NCBI GenBank assembly: GCA_905221605.1
Contig: CAJNDS010002612.1
Location: 575,436 to 639,435, forward strand
DNA: 64,000 nt
Source of the DNA: Symbiodinium natans
Lineage: Eukaryota > Sar > Dinophyceae > Suessiales > Symbiodiniaceae
Reading direction: 5' to 3'
In this document: piece after piece, positions 20,286 to 33,955 of the stretch
How the letters are laid out: each line of letters opens with the position of its first letter
Position numbering within the stretch: position 1 is the stretch's first letter
Translations under genes and position numbers: made by a program
The notes under the pieces: generated by a model
What the model saw: only the letters and a program-made list of their open reading frames with translations
What the model was told of the DNA's origin: nothing
Databases searched by the model: none

Positions 20286-22134
20286 CCTCAACCTCAGCTC
20301 CGGGTTTGGGGTTTAGGGGTTAGGGTTTAGGGTTTAGGGTTTAGGGTTTAGGGTTTAGGGCTTAGGAATTCGAAGGGTTTATAAGGTTTACAGGGCTTAC
20401 AGAGTTTGGAAGTTTTGGGGAGTTTATAGGGATTTATTCTAGCGTGTTTGTTGGGCTTTTATTGGGCTTCTAGGGGTTGGGGTTTAGAGGGCTTACAGGG
20501 TTTTGTAGTCTTTATATAGGGATTTCATATGGCTTACAGGGTATGTAGGATTTTTTTGGGGTTCACAGGGGTTGCAGGATTTACAGAGCTTATCGAGCTT
20601 AGCTCTTGAGGCACAACGTTATAAGAAAAATGAGTGCAGGCGCCGCTCGACGAATAAACCTCAAAAAAGTTACAGCCCAGGGTTTAGGGTTTGGGGTTTG
20701 AGGTTTGGGGTTTAGGGTTCACTCCAAAATTGTAATTGTTCTGCTTCCAGTCATAGAAGCTGAACTAGGTAGTCCTTGGGATATTGTATATTTTCCCTGA
20801 CTGGGTTTAAAAGGACCATACGTAGGAATATTGTTCAGTGGGGGTTTCAGGGCCATCCCAGTGAAATACGTTCAGACAATGTTTTCTCCTTGTCTTATGC
20901 GCCAGCTGCGTGTTTAGGGTTTAGGGTTTAGGGGAAGTCTGGGGGTTGTTTGCCAGCAGATTGGACCAGCCACGCCATGTAGGGGTTTATGGTTTAAGGT
21001 TTAAGGTTTAGGGTTTAGGGTTTATAGGGGTTAGGGTTTAGGGTTTAGGGACCATCGCAGAGTCTGTTATAGTATGTTGAGCCAACCTTGCCAATCGTAG
21101 AATCACATTCCCGAGCTTGAGACACGTCCAAGACGCCGGATGGTGTGAAGCAAGCGTGTTCTGCAACGCTTCGCGTGAAGTTGGAATAAGATATGTTTAT
21201 ACATACATATGTAATGTGTACTCATCTCCGTATATACACAGACACACGCATGCACGTATGCATGCATGTATGTACACGTACTTGTACAGTGCACATGTAT
21301 GTACATAGACGAACAGGCGTATATACATGTGTACATTTAAGTGTGTATGTATTTAAGTGTGTATGTATGTATGTATGTATGTATGCATGTATGTATGTAT
21401 GAAGGAATGAATGAACGGATGCATGCCTCTTCCTCGCTCGATCCATCGACTGCCTCCGCATCCCTGGGCCCTAAAAGCGCTGCACAGGTTCTCCGCTGGC
21501 TGCCCAGACTCGGTGAGGATTTTACCTTTGGCGCCCAGGAGGTGCTTTCGGGTTTATGACTTTACGTGGACAGGCTTTGTCAACAGAGGATTCTGCGGCT
21601 CTTGCGCCTAAACCCCAAAGCCCCAAAGCCCCAAAGCCCCAAAGCCCCAAAACCCCCAACTTTACTGTAAATGCTCCTCCCTAAACCCTAAAGCCCTACA
21701 CCCTAACCCTAAACCCTACCCCCTAAACCCGAAACCCAAAACCCCAAAACCCCAACACTCCAAAACCCCTAAACCCCTAAACCCCTAACCCCAAACCCCA
21801 AAACCCCAAAACCCCAAAACCCTAAACCCCTAAACCCCTAAACCCCTAAACCCCTAAACCCCTAAACCCCTAAACCCCTAAACCCCTAAACCCCTAAACC
21901 CTAAACCCCTAAACCCCTAAACCCCTAAACCCCTAAACCCCTAAACCCCTAAACCCCTAAACCCCTAAACCCCTAAACCCTAAACCCTAAACCTAAACCC
22001 TAAACCCTAGCCCTAAACCCTGAACCGTACGCGCTGTCTCTGGAGGACGCCCATGAGTTCCTACGCAGTCTGCTTCGACTCCTGGAGGAGCTTTCTGGAG
22101 GGATTTGGGGTTGAGGGACCCTAAACCCTAAACC

Positions 22135-22180
<46 letters not shown>

Positions 22181-25100
22181 ACCTAATCCCTAAACCCTAA
22201 CCCTAATCCCTAAACCCTAAGCCTTCTTTCCCCCCCAAGTTCCGGTAGGCAGGGGCGTGTACCCCTGTGGAAGACACGGGGAACATCGCAAGACCCTACA
22301 TCCCAAAAAACCGAAGCCCCAAACCCTAAGACCCCAAAACCTTTGAACCCTACAACCCTGAACATAACCTTCCCAACCCTGAACCCTACACGACCTTGCT
22401 TGCAGCTTCCCCTTAAACCCTAAACCCTAAATCGTAAACCCCTAAACCGTAAACCCTAAACCCTAGACCCTAAACCCTAAACCCTAAACCCTTTTCCCTA
22501 AACCGAAAGGTTGCGGAGTGTGCCTTGGCATCGGGTAGATGTCGAGTTCATGGTGTAGGTGGCATGCTTTTCCACAAAGGGAAGCAAGCGCAATGACCCA
22601 AAAAGCCAAGACACCTGAAGTTCTGAACCCTAAGCCCTGCTAAACTCAACCCTAATCCCCTGGACACCTAAACCCCTAAACCCCCTGAACCCTAAAACCC
22701 AAAAACTCCTAAACCCCGAAACCCCTAAACCCCAAAACCCCTAAACCCCTAAACCCCTGAACCCCTAAACCCCTAAACCTACACCCCTAAACCCCTAAAA
22801 CCCTAAACCCGAAACCCCAAACCCCAAACCCTAAACCCTAGACCCCAAACCCTAAACCCTCAACCCTAAACCCCAAACCCTAAACCCTAAACCCCAAACC
22901 CCGAACCCCAAACCCTAAACCCTAAACCCCTAACAGGACGAGGAGCTCAAAGAGCACGCGCAGAAGCTGCGCGAGGCCAGCGATGGCACCGAGGCGCTCC
23001 AGCAACCTGGGGGTTTAGGGTTTGGGGTTTAGGGTTTAGGGTTTGGGGTTTAGGGTTTAGGGTTTGGGGTTTAGGGTTTAGGGTTCAGGGTTTCGGGTTT
23101 GGGGTTTCGGGTTTAGGGTTTGGGGTTTAGGGTTTGGGGTTTAGGGTTTGGGGTTTGGGATGGAGGGCCCTGAGACGAGCCATGCGGAACAAGGCCATAA
23201 TCAGCACACTTCTGCTTTCCGGAGGCAGAGTGCTTGGCCTGCGTTGCATTCACGCGGGACCGGGAGGTGTTGCAGCTGCCTCTGTGAATACGATTCGGCG
23301 TTTCCTTGACGTGCCTGGGGAACAACGTCACAAGCTTCGAGAGCACAGCGTTGATCCTGGCAGGGTACTCCGGCAGAGAGTGGATGCCATGTACAAAAAC
23401 TAGGATGCCCAGTAGTACCCTTATTCCCTTGTTTGGGGGGGTTTAGGTTCCCTTATAAACCTCTGTAAGCAAAAAAGGGCACCCTTTTTAATCCTAGGTT
23501 ACTGGGCAACCGAGACAAAAAGTTCCAAGGTTTGGGCTGTAGAACAGCTCTCTGGGATGGCGCGACTTCTGCTTACCTTGTTCTAAGTAGCTACTATTTG
23601 CGTCAGAACACCCCAAAAAATGAGCAGATAGTCATCCCCAATATTACCCTTACCAGGAAGATTTTGATTCATCATGTGTGGGAGTCTTAAGCAGAGAGTA
23701 GGCAGCGAAGTTTGGGGAACCCCCGGGGTTCCCAAACGCCTAAACCCCTAAACCCCTAAGTGATTAAGGTTTAGGGTTTAGGGTTTCGGGTTTAGGGTTT
23801 AGGGTTTAGGATTTAAACCCTGAAAGCAGAAACCCCCACGGTGGAGGCGCAGGAGCCCAATGCAGACCTCACGGCTGTGCCGAGCCGAATCTTCGGCCGC
23901 AGCCCTGGCGGTGAGTATCTAGGTGGTGGGGTTTAGGGTTTAGGGTTTAGGGTTTAGGGTTTAGGGTTTAGGATTTAGGCTTGGGGTCTCAGGTTTAGGG
24001 TGTCGGGTTCAGAGTGTCTTGACGTTTCGGCTATTAGGCTATGGGGTTTAGGCTTTGGGCTTGAGGCTTATTGTGTGCTTAGCGGGGGCTTAAAACTAGG
24101 TCTGGGATGTTCAGTGTTTGGGGTTTAGGGCGTCCTCACGCGGAGAACCGGAGCATCCGTGCAAGGTTCTTTGTCACCTGCGCGCTGTGAACACATCAAG
24201 CAGGACAGCACATTCCAGACAGAGTTGTGCTCCCTCCCATTGTTGACCCTTCTTGGGGGTGTTTTGACGGGGCGCGGGTGGGAACTTGGGGCTTGGGATC
24301 TGGTAAGGTCTGAGGGTAGTTTCATGGGCCCTGAATATGGTGTTTAAAGGGTTCTGAAGTATGAGCCTTTTAGTGTGTATAGGGTATCTGAGGGGTAACA
24401 AAGGGGTACCCTTTTAAGGGCCCATACTCAGGGACAATGTGTAACTACCCTGAGAAAAGGGTGTTTACGGTGTCATGGGCTTTGCAGGGCATTGTGTGCT
24501 TTTATGGAAAACCCTAAACCCGAAACCCTACACCCTGCACCCTAAACCCTAAATCGTTTCATAGGCTTTGCAGGGCGTTTTGGTCTTTTTATGGAAATCT
24601 CTCCCATGTTTCCAAGGCGGCATGCTGGTGTCGCAGTGCACTTGCACGCGAAGGCGCGCTTTCGGGGGTGGTTTGGGGGGGGGGGGGTTGAGGGTTTGGG
24701 GTTTAAGGTTTGGGGTTTAGGGTTTAGGGTTTAGGGTTTAGGGTTTAGGGGGCAAGGAGCGCCAGAGGTGCCCTCTTGCTCAAGGCACCAAGCGCCATGG
24801 CTCCGAGCCGCTCTTTGAAGATTAAACCCTAAACCCTAAACCCTAAACCCTAAACCCTAAACCTTAAACCCTAAACCCTAAACCCTAAACCCTAAACCCT
24901 AAACCCTAAACCCTAAACCCTAAACCCTAAACCCTAAACCCTAAACCCTAAACCCTAAACCCTAAACCGGGGGGGGCTCCGAACCTGACGAGCCTAAACC
25001 TGCCACCCCAGACAGCCTCTCTCGAAGTTTGTTTTTTTGTAACGGATCCCTGACGCGCGCTTACTTGGTAGCCCAGTGGTACCCTTTACCCTTGTTTTGG

Positions 25101-28100
25101 GGTTCTGGTTTCCCTAAGAAAGTAGCCAACCCCCCCAGAGGGTGCCCTCATCATAACATGCTTACCAAGTTTAGCCGGTGCCGGTGCCCGAAGATTGCCC
25201 TTCATCACCCCCTCGGAATCTCTATATGGGGGTTTACAAAAATAGGGGACGCCCAATATAGATCCCCAAATAAATAAGGACCCCAAGAAGGTACCCCGAA
25301 TTTCGGAAACCCTCATAGAGCCATAACAAACGCGGCCAAATGTTGATTACACACTCCAATCTTAAGCCCCGTACTAGATTGGCTCTTGGGATCTCGTGCA
25401 TCTGTTTTGAGGTTCCTGGTCCAGGGATTGGGGGCTCTTTGCGCAGTACGATCTATTGTGAAAGGTGTCATGAACCGGTGGCATGCTTCCCGCACTGTGA
25501 AAAAGGTTCCGGTTCCCTTACAAGCCCCTCTAAACCAAAAAGGGCGCCCTTTATATTCCTAGGATGCATCTTGGGTCTAGCCCAAAACCCTAAACCCTGA
25601 ACCCTGAACCCTGAACCCTAAACTAACGCTGCCCCATTACAAAAGCCTTAGCTTTCAATAGAATCAGAGCCTCAAACGTGCGCATGAAGTTTAGGGCTCG
25701 GGGGTGTCTAGAGTTTCGGTCTTCATGGGCTTCTGTGCTTCCCGAACCCCGACTCGATACCCTAAACCCTAAACCCTAAACCCTAAACCCTAAACCCTAA
25801 ACCCTAAACCCTAAACCCTAAACCCTAAACCCTAAACCCTAAACCCTAAACCCTAACCCTAAACCCTAAACCCTAAACCCTAAACCCTAAACCCTAAACC
25901 CTGAACCCTAAACCCTAAACCCTAAACCCTAAACCCTAAACCTTCTGGTAGTCCTGGAAGTCCATCGTCTTAAGCCGAGGGCTTTGTCTCTGGGCAGCCC
26001 AGTTTTACCAACTCCAACTTGCCCTGTGTGCGGGTTCATGGCTGTCGAGCAACACCAAGGGCTCAGGGTTTAGGTTTAGGGTTTAGGGTTTAGGGTTTAG
26101 GGTTTAGGGTTTAGGGTTTAGGGTTTAGGGTTTAGGGTTTAGGGTTTAGGGTTTAGGGTTTAGGGTTTAGGGATTCTAGGTCTTCGGTTCTTTTGTCCCT
26201 CCCCTCCCCCCTCATTTTACCCTGCTGCAGGGAGTGCGTCGCGAGCACCTTCTCCTTCGAGCCCTTCATGGACCTTCAGCTGGACATCACGGAGGCCGCT
26301 GCTGAGGGACCCTAAACCCTAAACCCTAAACCCTAAACCCTAAACCCTAAACCCTAAACCCTAAACCCTAAACCCTCAACCCTAAACCCTAAACCCTAAA
26401 CCCTAAACCCTAAACCTTAAACCTAAACCCTAAACCCTAAACTCTAGACCGTTAACCCGAAACCCTAAACCCTAAGAACCCTAAGAACCCTATGAACCCT
26501 ATGAACCCTATGAGCCCTATGAACCGTATGAACCGTATGAACCCTATGAACCCTATGAACCCTATGATGAACCGTATGAACCCTATGAACCCTATGAACC
26601 CTATGAACCCTATGAACCCTATGAACCCTATGAACCCTATGATGAACCCTATGATGAACCCTATGAGCCCTATGAGCCCTATGAACCCTATGAACCCTAT
26701 GAACCCTAGACTAAGCCCGTGAGCCCTGGAGCGTACGCCCATTTCCCCCAACCCCCCCAAAACCAGCCCAAAACTGCAGCCAACCCTAAACCCTACACCC
26801 TACACCCTACACCCTACACCCTAAACCCTAAACCCTAAACCCTAAACCCTAAGCCCTAAACCCTAAACCCTAAACCCCCGAAAAGCTCCGAAACCCCCCC
26901 AAGAACTGAAGAGGCCACCGACAGCCTGGAGGCCGATCCAGGGTCCCCGGGTCCTGGGGGGGGTTTAGGGTTTAGGGTTTGGGGTTTAGGGTTTAGGGTT
27001 AAGGGTGAAGGTGTCAGGGTAAAGGTGTTCGGGCTTAGGGTTTAGGGCTTAGGATTTAGGAAGAGGTTTTATGGGTCTTGAGGGGTTGAAGCGTCCCGTG
27101 GGCATTAAGGGCGTCAAGGGTTTCGAAGGGGTTTCAGATGGTTTTCGAAGGTACTGGTTTTTGGTTTTGGAACGGGAGGCAGGTTGATGGGGTTTTGGGG
27201 CTGGGGGCTTAGGGATTAGAGGCTTCAATACCTGTAAATCCTGCACTCTTCAAGTCTTCTTCAAATCGGGTTCAAAGTTTATGGTTTCGGGTGTCTGCTC
27301 CCTTTCTTCCGAGGAGAAATCAGCATGCAGTCGTGGGGTCTGAGGGGTTGTAACATGGCAGCAGGCTTCAGTTCCTGTATGTCATACTACGCCCGCCCTA
27401 ACTACCCTTATTAAATATCGTTAGGGTCACATCGGGTCGGGGGGGGGGTAGTATTACCATAAACCCTAAACCCTATGGAAGTCCCAGTGTGACTTGAAGT
27501 CCGACGCACTCATTCCCTGAACCCTGCAAAACCCTACAAAACCGTAAAGCTTCTTTGAGAGTTGGCTTCGGGTGCTAGGCTTCAGGTGTAGACTTCGCAG
27601 TTCCGGGGCCTCAGACAGAAGGAAGAAGCCAAACCCCTAACACCCTAAAACCCTATGGGGGTATTTCTCCCGCATAGGGGTACCCCGTTTATACTCCAAA
27701 TAGAATAGAATCCCCTTCAGGGGACCCCCCAAAAGGGTACTTCTATTTTCAGAAAACCCCATATAAACCCTGAGATTCTAAAACACTAAAAACCCAGCCA
27801 CCCTGATCCTGGTGTTCAGATTTTCCGGATGGGAAATCTCAAATCACCGAAATGCCAGTGGCCTACACGCCCAGATACTTTAATCTATAAGTATGTGAGG
27901 TACTTCGGACCCTAGACCTCCTAAACCCTAAACCCGAAACCCGAAGCCCTAAGCCCTAAACTTCCTAAACTTCCTAAACTTCCCAAACCTCCTAAACCTC
28001 CTAAACCTCCTAAACCTCCTAAACCTCCTAAACCTCCTAAACCTCCTAAACCTCCTAAACCTCCTAAACCTCCTAAACCTCCTAAACCTCCTAAACCTCC

Positions 28101-31100
28101 TAAACCTCCTAAACCCTAAACCCTAAACCCGAAACCCTCAACCCCGGCAAGCCCTGTCGCGTGCTTCTGGCGCTCTTTGCCTGCTCAAGTCGCAGGACAC
28201 CCTGAAGCTGTTCACGGCGCCCGAGCGTCTGGACAAGAAGAACTCATGGAAGTGGGCCTCTCCAGGGGTTTAGGGTTTAGGGTTTAGGGTCCAGGGTTCA
28301 GGGTTTATGGCCTTTTCAGGGGTTTAGGGTTTAGGGTCCAGGGTTTAGGGTTTATGGCCTCCCCAGGGGTTTTGGGTTTAGGGTCCAGGGTTTAGGGTTT
28401 ATGGCTAGATAGTTACTTTATTGGAAGTCCATTGTTACGATGTTAGATGGTATAGTTACTCTTGGGTTATGGTAAGCATAATTAGACGCCCCAGTAGTGG
28501 CCCTGTTCCCTTTGCTTGGGGGGTCTAGGTTCCGTTTCTCAACCCCTTAAGCAAGACAGAGCACCCTTTTTATTCCCAGGTGACTGGGCAACCTAGTAGG
28601 CAGGGGCTGAGAGTTTAGGGTTTTGGGCTTGAGGGGTCTGGGGTTGGTGGTGTTTGTTTTTAGGTTTTGGGGGTTAGGGCTTTAGGGGTTTTGGTTAGGG
28701 TTATGGGTTTAGGGGCCCAATTTAGGAGTTAAGTGGTTTAGGGGTTTACTGGGCGGTGGGGTCCAAGCTTAGAGGTGTCTCCTTGAATGCTAATCTTATT
28801 CATTCCTTGAGTGCTTAGCTTCTTCGTTCCCACCCTAACTTGTGGGTTTGAGGTTGGGGGTCCGGCTGCAGGAAATGGAACCTAAACCCCAAACCCATTT
28901 AGAATCTAAGTCTTTTGGATCCAAGCATTCGGGGGTTTAGGGTTTTGGTCCATCAGAGGCCCCTGCTTTCCCTAACACTGCGCGTTGAGGTTTAGGTTTC
29001 AGGGTTGATCAACATACCCCAAACCCATAATTACCCTTTAACCGTACCCCTGAACTTCCTGTAAGGGGTATGCCCAAGGGGTATGTTGAACGTTTCTTAG
29101 AGTTGAGGGAGCGAGTTTTGCGTTTACGTGGAGATGCAACCAGCATCGCCATTCCCCTCTATAAGCCCTCCAGACCCCACTCTGCCCAGCGTTTAGGTGT
29201 TGAAGGGTTCAGGTATAGCGGGTTTAGGGTTTAGGGTTTAGGGTTTAGGGTTTAGGGTTTAGGCTTAGGGTTTAGGGTTTAGGGTTTACTTTTCGCTAAG
29301 CTCGACTATATACCCATCACAAACCTTGCAAGCAGTACGGAGCCTACTATATCAGCCCTACAAGCCCCTAAGACCCTGAACCCTAAGCTTGGGAGTTTCC
29401 CCCTTATACTAACAGTCCTTAATAGGGATTATAATTGGAGGTACTAGAATCCCTACGAAGGACTTAGCATAAGGGGAAACATCCCAACCCTAAACCCTAA
29501 ACCCTAAACCCTAAACCCTAAACCCTAAACCCTAAACCCTAAACCCTAAACCCTAAACCCTAAACCCTAAACCCTAAACCCTAAACCCTAAACCCTAAAC
29601 CCTAAACCCTAAACAATAAACCCTAAACCCTAAACCCTAAACCCTAAACCCTAAACCCTAAACCCTAAACCCTAAACCCTAAACCCTACACCCTAAACCC
29701 TAAACCCTAAACCCTAAACCCTAAACCACCCCCACTGTACAGTAGGGGCTTCCGTTCGTGGCAGGTGTGACACGTGCTTGGAGGTGGTGCGAGCACGCAA
29801 GCAGCTGCTTGGCTCTCCATCTTCGCGTTCCAGTTTAGGGTTCAGGGTTTAGGGTTTAGGGTTTAGGGTTTAGGGTTTAGGGTTTAGGGTTTAGGGTTTA
29901 GGGTTTTCGGTTTTGGGTTTAGGGGCTGAAGTTTAGGGTTTAGAGATTTGGGGTTGAGGGTTCCTATGTTGCAGGGTTTAGGTAGGGGGCTTTTGCAAGC
30001 CTGATCAGACCTTCGGCCCAGAACCTCATCCGCTGATCGTATTTAGGGCTCGTAGATGCTTCGGGCGTATCGGCGTTATAGGGAAAATGGACCTAGAGGG
30101 CTTATTGGGTCTACAGGATTTATGGGCTTTCCAGGGCGTACAGGTCGATTTTAAAGAGTTGTCTTGCAACTTATGAAACCTCCCAAGCCCGGTACCGAAA
30201 TTCTTCAGAATCCTAGTCGGGCGAAACTTTGGGTTAGGGCGTGCGGTTATGGTTTTCCGGCAAAACGCACACATCCAGGCGGAGATTTTGGGAGAGAGCT
30301 ACTTAGCAAAGATAGAGGTAGCCCTGAACCCTAAATTTGAAATTCTAAACCCTTTGTCTGAACTCTGAACTGTAGTATAAACCCTAAACCCTCAACCCTC
30401 AACCCCTAGCCCTGAACAGTCAAGGCTTTAGGGCTTAAGAAGTTTACAGCAAAAGCAGGAACCGGGGACCAAGGTAAGCTTAAGTCTAAAGCCCCAAACC
30501 GGTAACCTGCAAGAGGCGAGGCAGGAGGCTTAAAGATAAGGGTCGAAGCTTAAACTCCTAAACCCCAAACCTTAACCCCAAACCCTAAACCCTAAATCCT
30601 AAACCCTACACCCTGAACCCGGGATGCTTGTCAGGATTTAAGGGGTTCAGGGGCCTCCCATAGCAAAGGCGAACCTGGAATTTGCAAAATCATCCGGGGG
30701 AGTGCCGCGGGGAGGGGCCTTGCTCAGGGCAAGTGAGCAGCATTAAGCACGCAACCCCAACTAAACCCTAAACCCTAAACCCTAAACCCTAAACCCTAAA
30801 CCCTAAACCCTAAACCCTAAACCCTAAACCCTAAACCCCAAACCCTAAACTCTAAACTGCTCAGGATTACCATCTACTCCGCGCCCATCTTCCTGGTTCT
30901 GCAGTTGCCGCCCAGTTGGCACTCAGGGCTTCGGCTTTCGGGGTTTAGGGTTTAGGGTTTAGGGTTTAGGGTTTAGGGTTTAGGGTTATGTATAGGGTTA
31001 GAGGGTTTAGGGTTTAGGGTTTGGGGTTTGGGGTTTGGGGTTTAGGGTTTGGGGTTTGGGGTTTGGGGCTTAAGGCGTTTTAGTTTTGGGACAGGGGTTC

Positions 31101-33923
31101 CTGGCTTCAGGGCTGCGGGTTTCGGGCAGTCGGGGTTTAGGGTTTCACGGTATAAGGGTTCAGGGTCTAGGGTCTAGGGGGCTAGGGTTGGGGGTTTAGG
31201 GTTTAGGGTTTAGGGTTTAGGGTTTAGGGTTTAGGGTTTAGGGGCTTTTGGCCCCAGAGTGGCTTTCGGGCTGTGGGCCTGAGGGCCGAGGTCTTGAAGG
31301 TGCACGGGTAGTGATACTGCTGGTACGTAGCCACCGGGAAACGTGGACTCAGGAGGGTTTAGGGTGCAGGGTTCAGGGCTCAGGGCTCAGGTCAGAGTTG
31401 CTGAGCTCCATAAACCCTATAAGCCCTGTATACCATATTCCCCTAAAGATTAACCATGATCCCGAAAACCCTCGTTTATCCGAAGAAGGGCTTAGGCCGA
31501 GGTTTTCTTGGCCCTAAATGACAAACGCTGCCAGCATCGCAAGCTGGCTTAACTGCTTGGGAATCCAGGTTGCCACAGGGGGGTTTCTACGAATTGCTTA
31601 AGAACCCTTCAAAAATCAAAAGATATTCTTCCTAATAAGGGTAACATACGGATTGTTTTCTGAGTTTTTTTGGGGTTCTTAAGCAAATAGTAGGTTTACG
31701 ACAATAGGGGTGCCTTATTCGGGGTCCTTATTAAAAGGGGATCCTACTATTTCTGGGGTGTGTATTGGGGGGTCCTTTATTTTTCGTAAACTCCCACCCT
31801 AGAAACCCTCAAAGGTTTCGGGTCGAACTGGAGTTGCACGTCAGGATCCTTGGGTCCTGAAAAACGGGGGCGGCCAGCGCAGTGTTCTCGATCGTGTATC
31901 TTTATTCTTTGTTCTGACAGCTTGCTGCCTTCTCTCCTGGACCGTTCTCTAGGTTTAGTTGGTTGACTGGTTTTGGTTTAGCTGGACTGGTTTGCTATAT
32001 AACCCTTATAAAAAAAGAAATATTAAACAGATAAAAAAATATACACACATACACGTTAGGTAGTCCCTATGTCCCTAAGTAGCCCCTAAATAACAACCTA
32101 TATTCAAACCTTATATACACCTTAAAGAGGTCCCTATATCCCGCAGTAGCCCGTAAAGAGCCCCCAAAGAGCCCCAAAGAGCCCCTGATAAGGGTCCCTC
32201 CGGCAGAGCCTCCAAGGAAGCGGTTCCGCTACGTGGCCGGAGGTCGTGGCAAGGCCATCTGGGCGTAGAGGGGTGGCACCCTTAGGTGCGGGGTTCAGGG
32301 TTTGGGGGCTGAGGGGTTTAGGCTGGTCTAGGGTTTAGGGTTTAGGGTTTAGGGTTTAGGGTTTAGGGTTTAGGGTTTAGGGTGTTGGGGTTTAGGGTTT
32401 AGGTGTGGGGCTTTGGGTTTGGGGTTTAGGGTTCAGCGTTTCGGATGTTTGCAGTTCGTGGGGGTTGTTGTTTGTGGTTGTCATCTCAGGTTCTGGCGGC
32501 TTCTGGGGACAGAATGATGAAGGGTTTAGGGCTTTGGCTTTGGGCTTGCGGCGCTTAAACTCCGTGGAGCTATGGGGAAGGGTTCCCTTACCACACCAAC
32601 TCTAGCTAAGGGATCGAAAGCCTAGCTACAGTGCTAAAAACATATTTTACTTCAAACATCCCACCGTAGGGATTCGGGGGTTGGGCATTTCAGGGAGTCT
32701 CTGGGGTTGGGCACTCCAGGGAGCTGGGGTTGGGCACTTCAGGGCGTCTCTGGGGTTGGGCACTGTGGTTGGGCACTCCAGGAAAACTCTGGGTTTGGGG
32801 GTTGGCACTCCAGGAACACTCTTGGGGTTGGGCACTCCAGAAAGATTCTGTGGTTGGGCACCACGGAGTCTCTTCGGCACTCCAGAAGTCTCTGGGGTTG
32901 GGGACTCCGGGAGTGTCTGGGTTGGGCACTCCAGAAAGTCTCTGAGGTTGGGCACTCCACGGAGTCTGTAGGAGTAGACCAGGCGAGGAAAAAAAGATCC
33001 GGGCGAGGAGAAGAGTTGAGTTAAAGATCTAACAACCCCACACCGAAGGTGGGGAACTACGCCCAAAACAGCCTAGGTCCTGCAAACCCTAAGCCGATTC
33101 TGGAGGCCATGTTCAGAAAACCTTTATGGCCATCGGGCCTGGGACTCTCAGGGGCTTAGGCTCTATGGGGTCAGCTCTCCAACCCTGTTTCGCATTGTGT
33201 TGCCTTAGGGATGAGTCGTTTGGAGCCCTTCGAAGCATTCTGCCGCTCTAAGCCCTAAACCCCGAGACCCCCAAAACCCCCTAAACCCCTAGACTCCAAA
33301 CTCTAAACTTGGGATGTTCCCCTTATGCTACCAATCCTTAATAGGGATCATAGTACCCCCTGCGAAAATCCTTATTCAGGACTGGTAGTATAAGGGGGAA
33401 CATCCCTAAACCCTAAACCCTAAACCCTAAACCCTAAACCCTAAAACCCTAAAACCCTAAAACCCTAAAACCCTAAGACCCTAAAACCCTAAAACCCTAA
33501 AACCCTAAAACCCTAAGACCCTAAAACCCTAAAACCCTAAAACCCTAAAACCCTAAAACCCTAAAACCCTAAAACCCTAAAACCCTAAAACGCTAAACCC
33601 TAAACCCTAAACCCTAAACCCTAAGCCCTAAACCCTAAACCCTAAACCCTAAAGCCTAAAGCCTAAACCCTAAACCCTAAACCCTAAACAAGCCTAAGCC
33701 CCTAAGCCCCCAAACCCTTGCCTTGCAGGTCTCGAAGCCCGTGACCTTTCCATCCGAGCTCAATCTTCGGCCTTACTTGTGTGCAGGCGCTACTGGTTTA
33801 GGGGTTGGGGGGTTTAGGGTTTAGGGTTTAGGGTTTAGGGTTTAGGGTTTAGGGTTTAGGCTTCAGGGTGCGGAGGCCTGAGGTTGAGGACGTGGGTGCT
33901 AAGGTTTTAGGGTAGTTTAGGGT

Positions 33924-33955
<32 letters not shown>

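Noticed and set aside
21570-21612. GFVNRGFCGSC as the USP catalytic Cys box, close to the QEDAHEFL exons.
   Set aside because: It lies after the exon that should follow the Cys box and lacks the N-T-C spacing of the motif.
26452-26760. ORFs of MNPMNP and GFIGFI type.
   Set aside because: They follow from the 9-bp CCCTATGAA array, whose period is a multiple of three, and appear on both strands.
32647-33066. Pro- and Gly/Trp-rich ORFs on both strands.
   Set aside because: They are translations of the GTTGGGCACTCCAG minisatellite.
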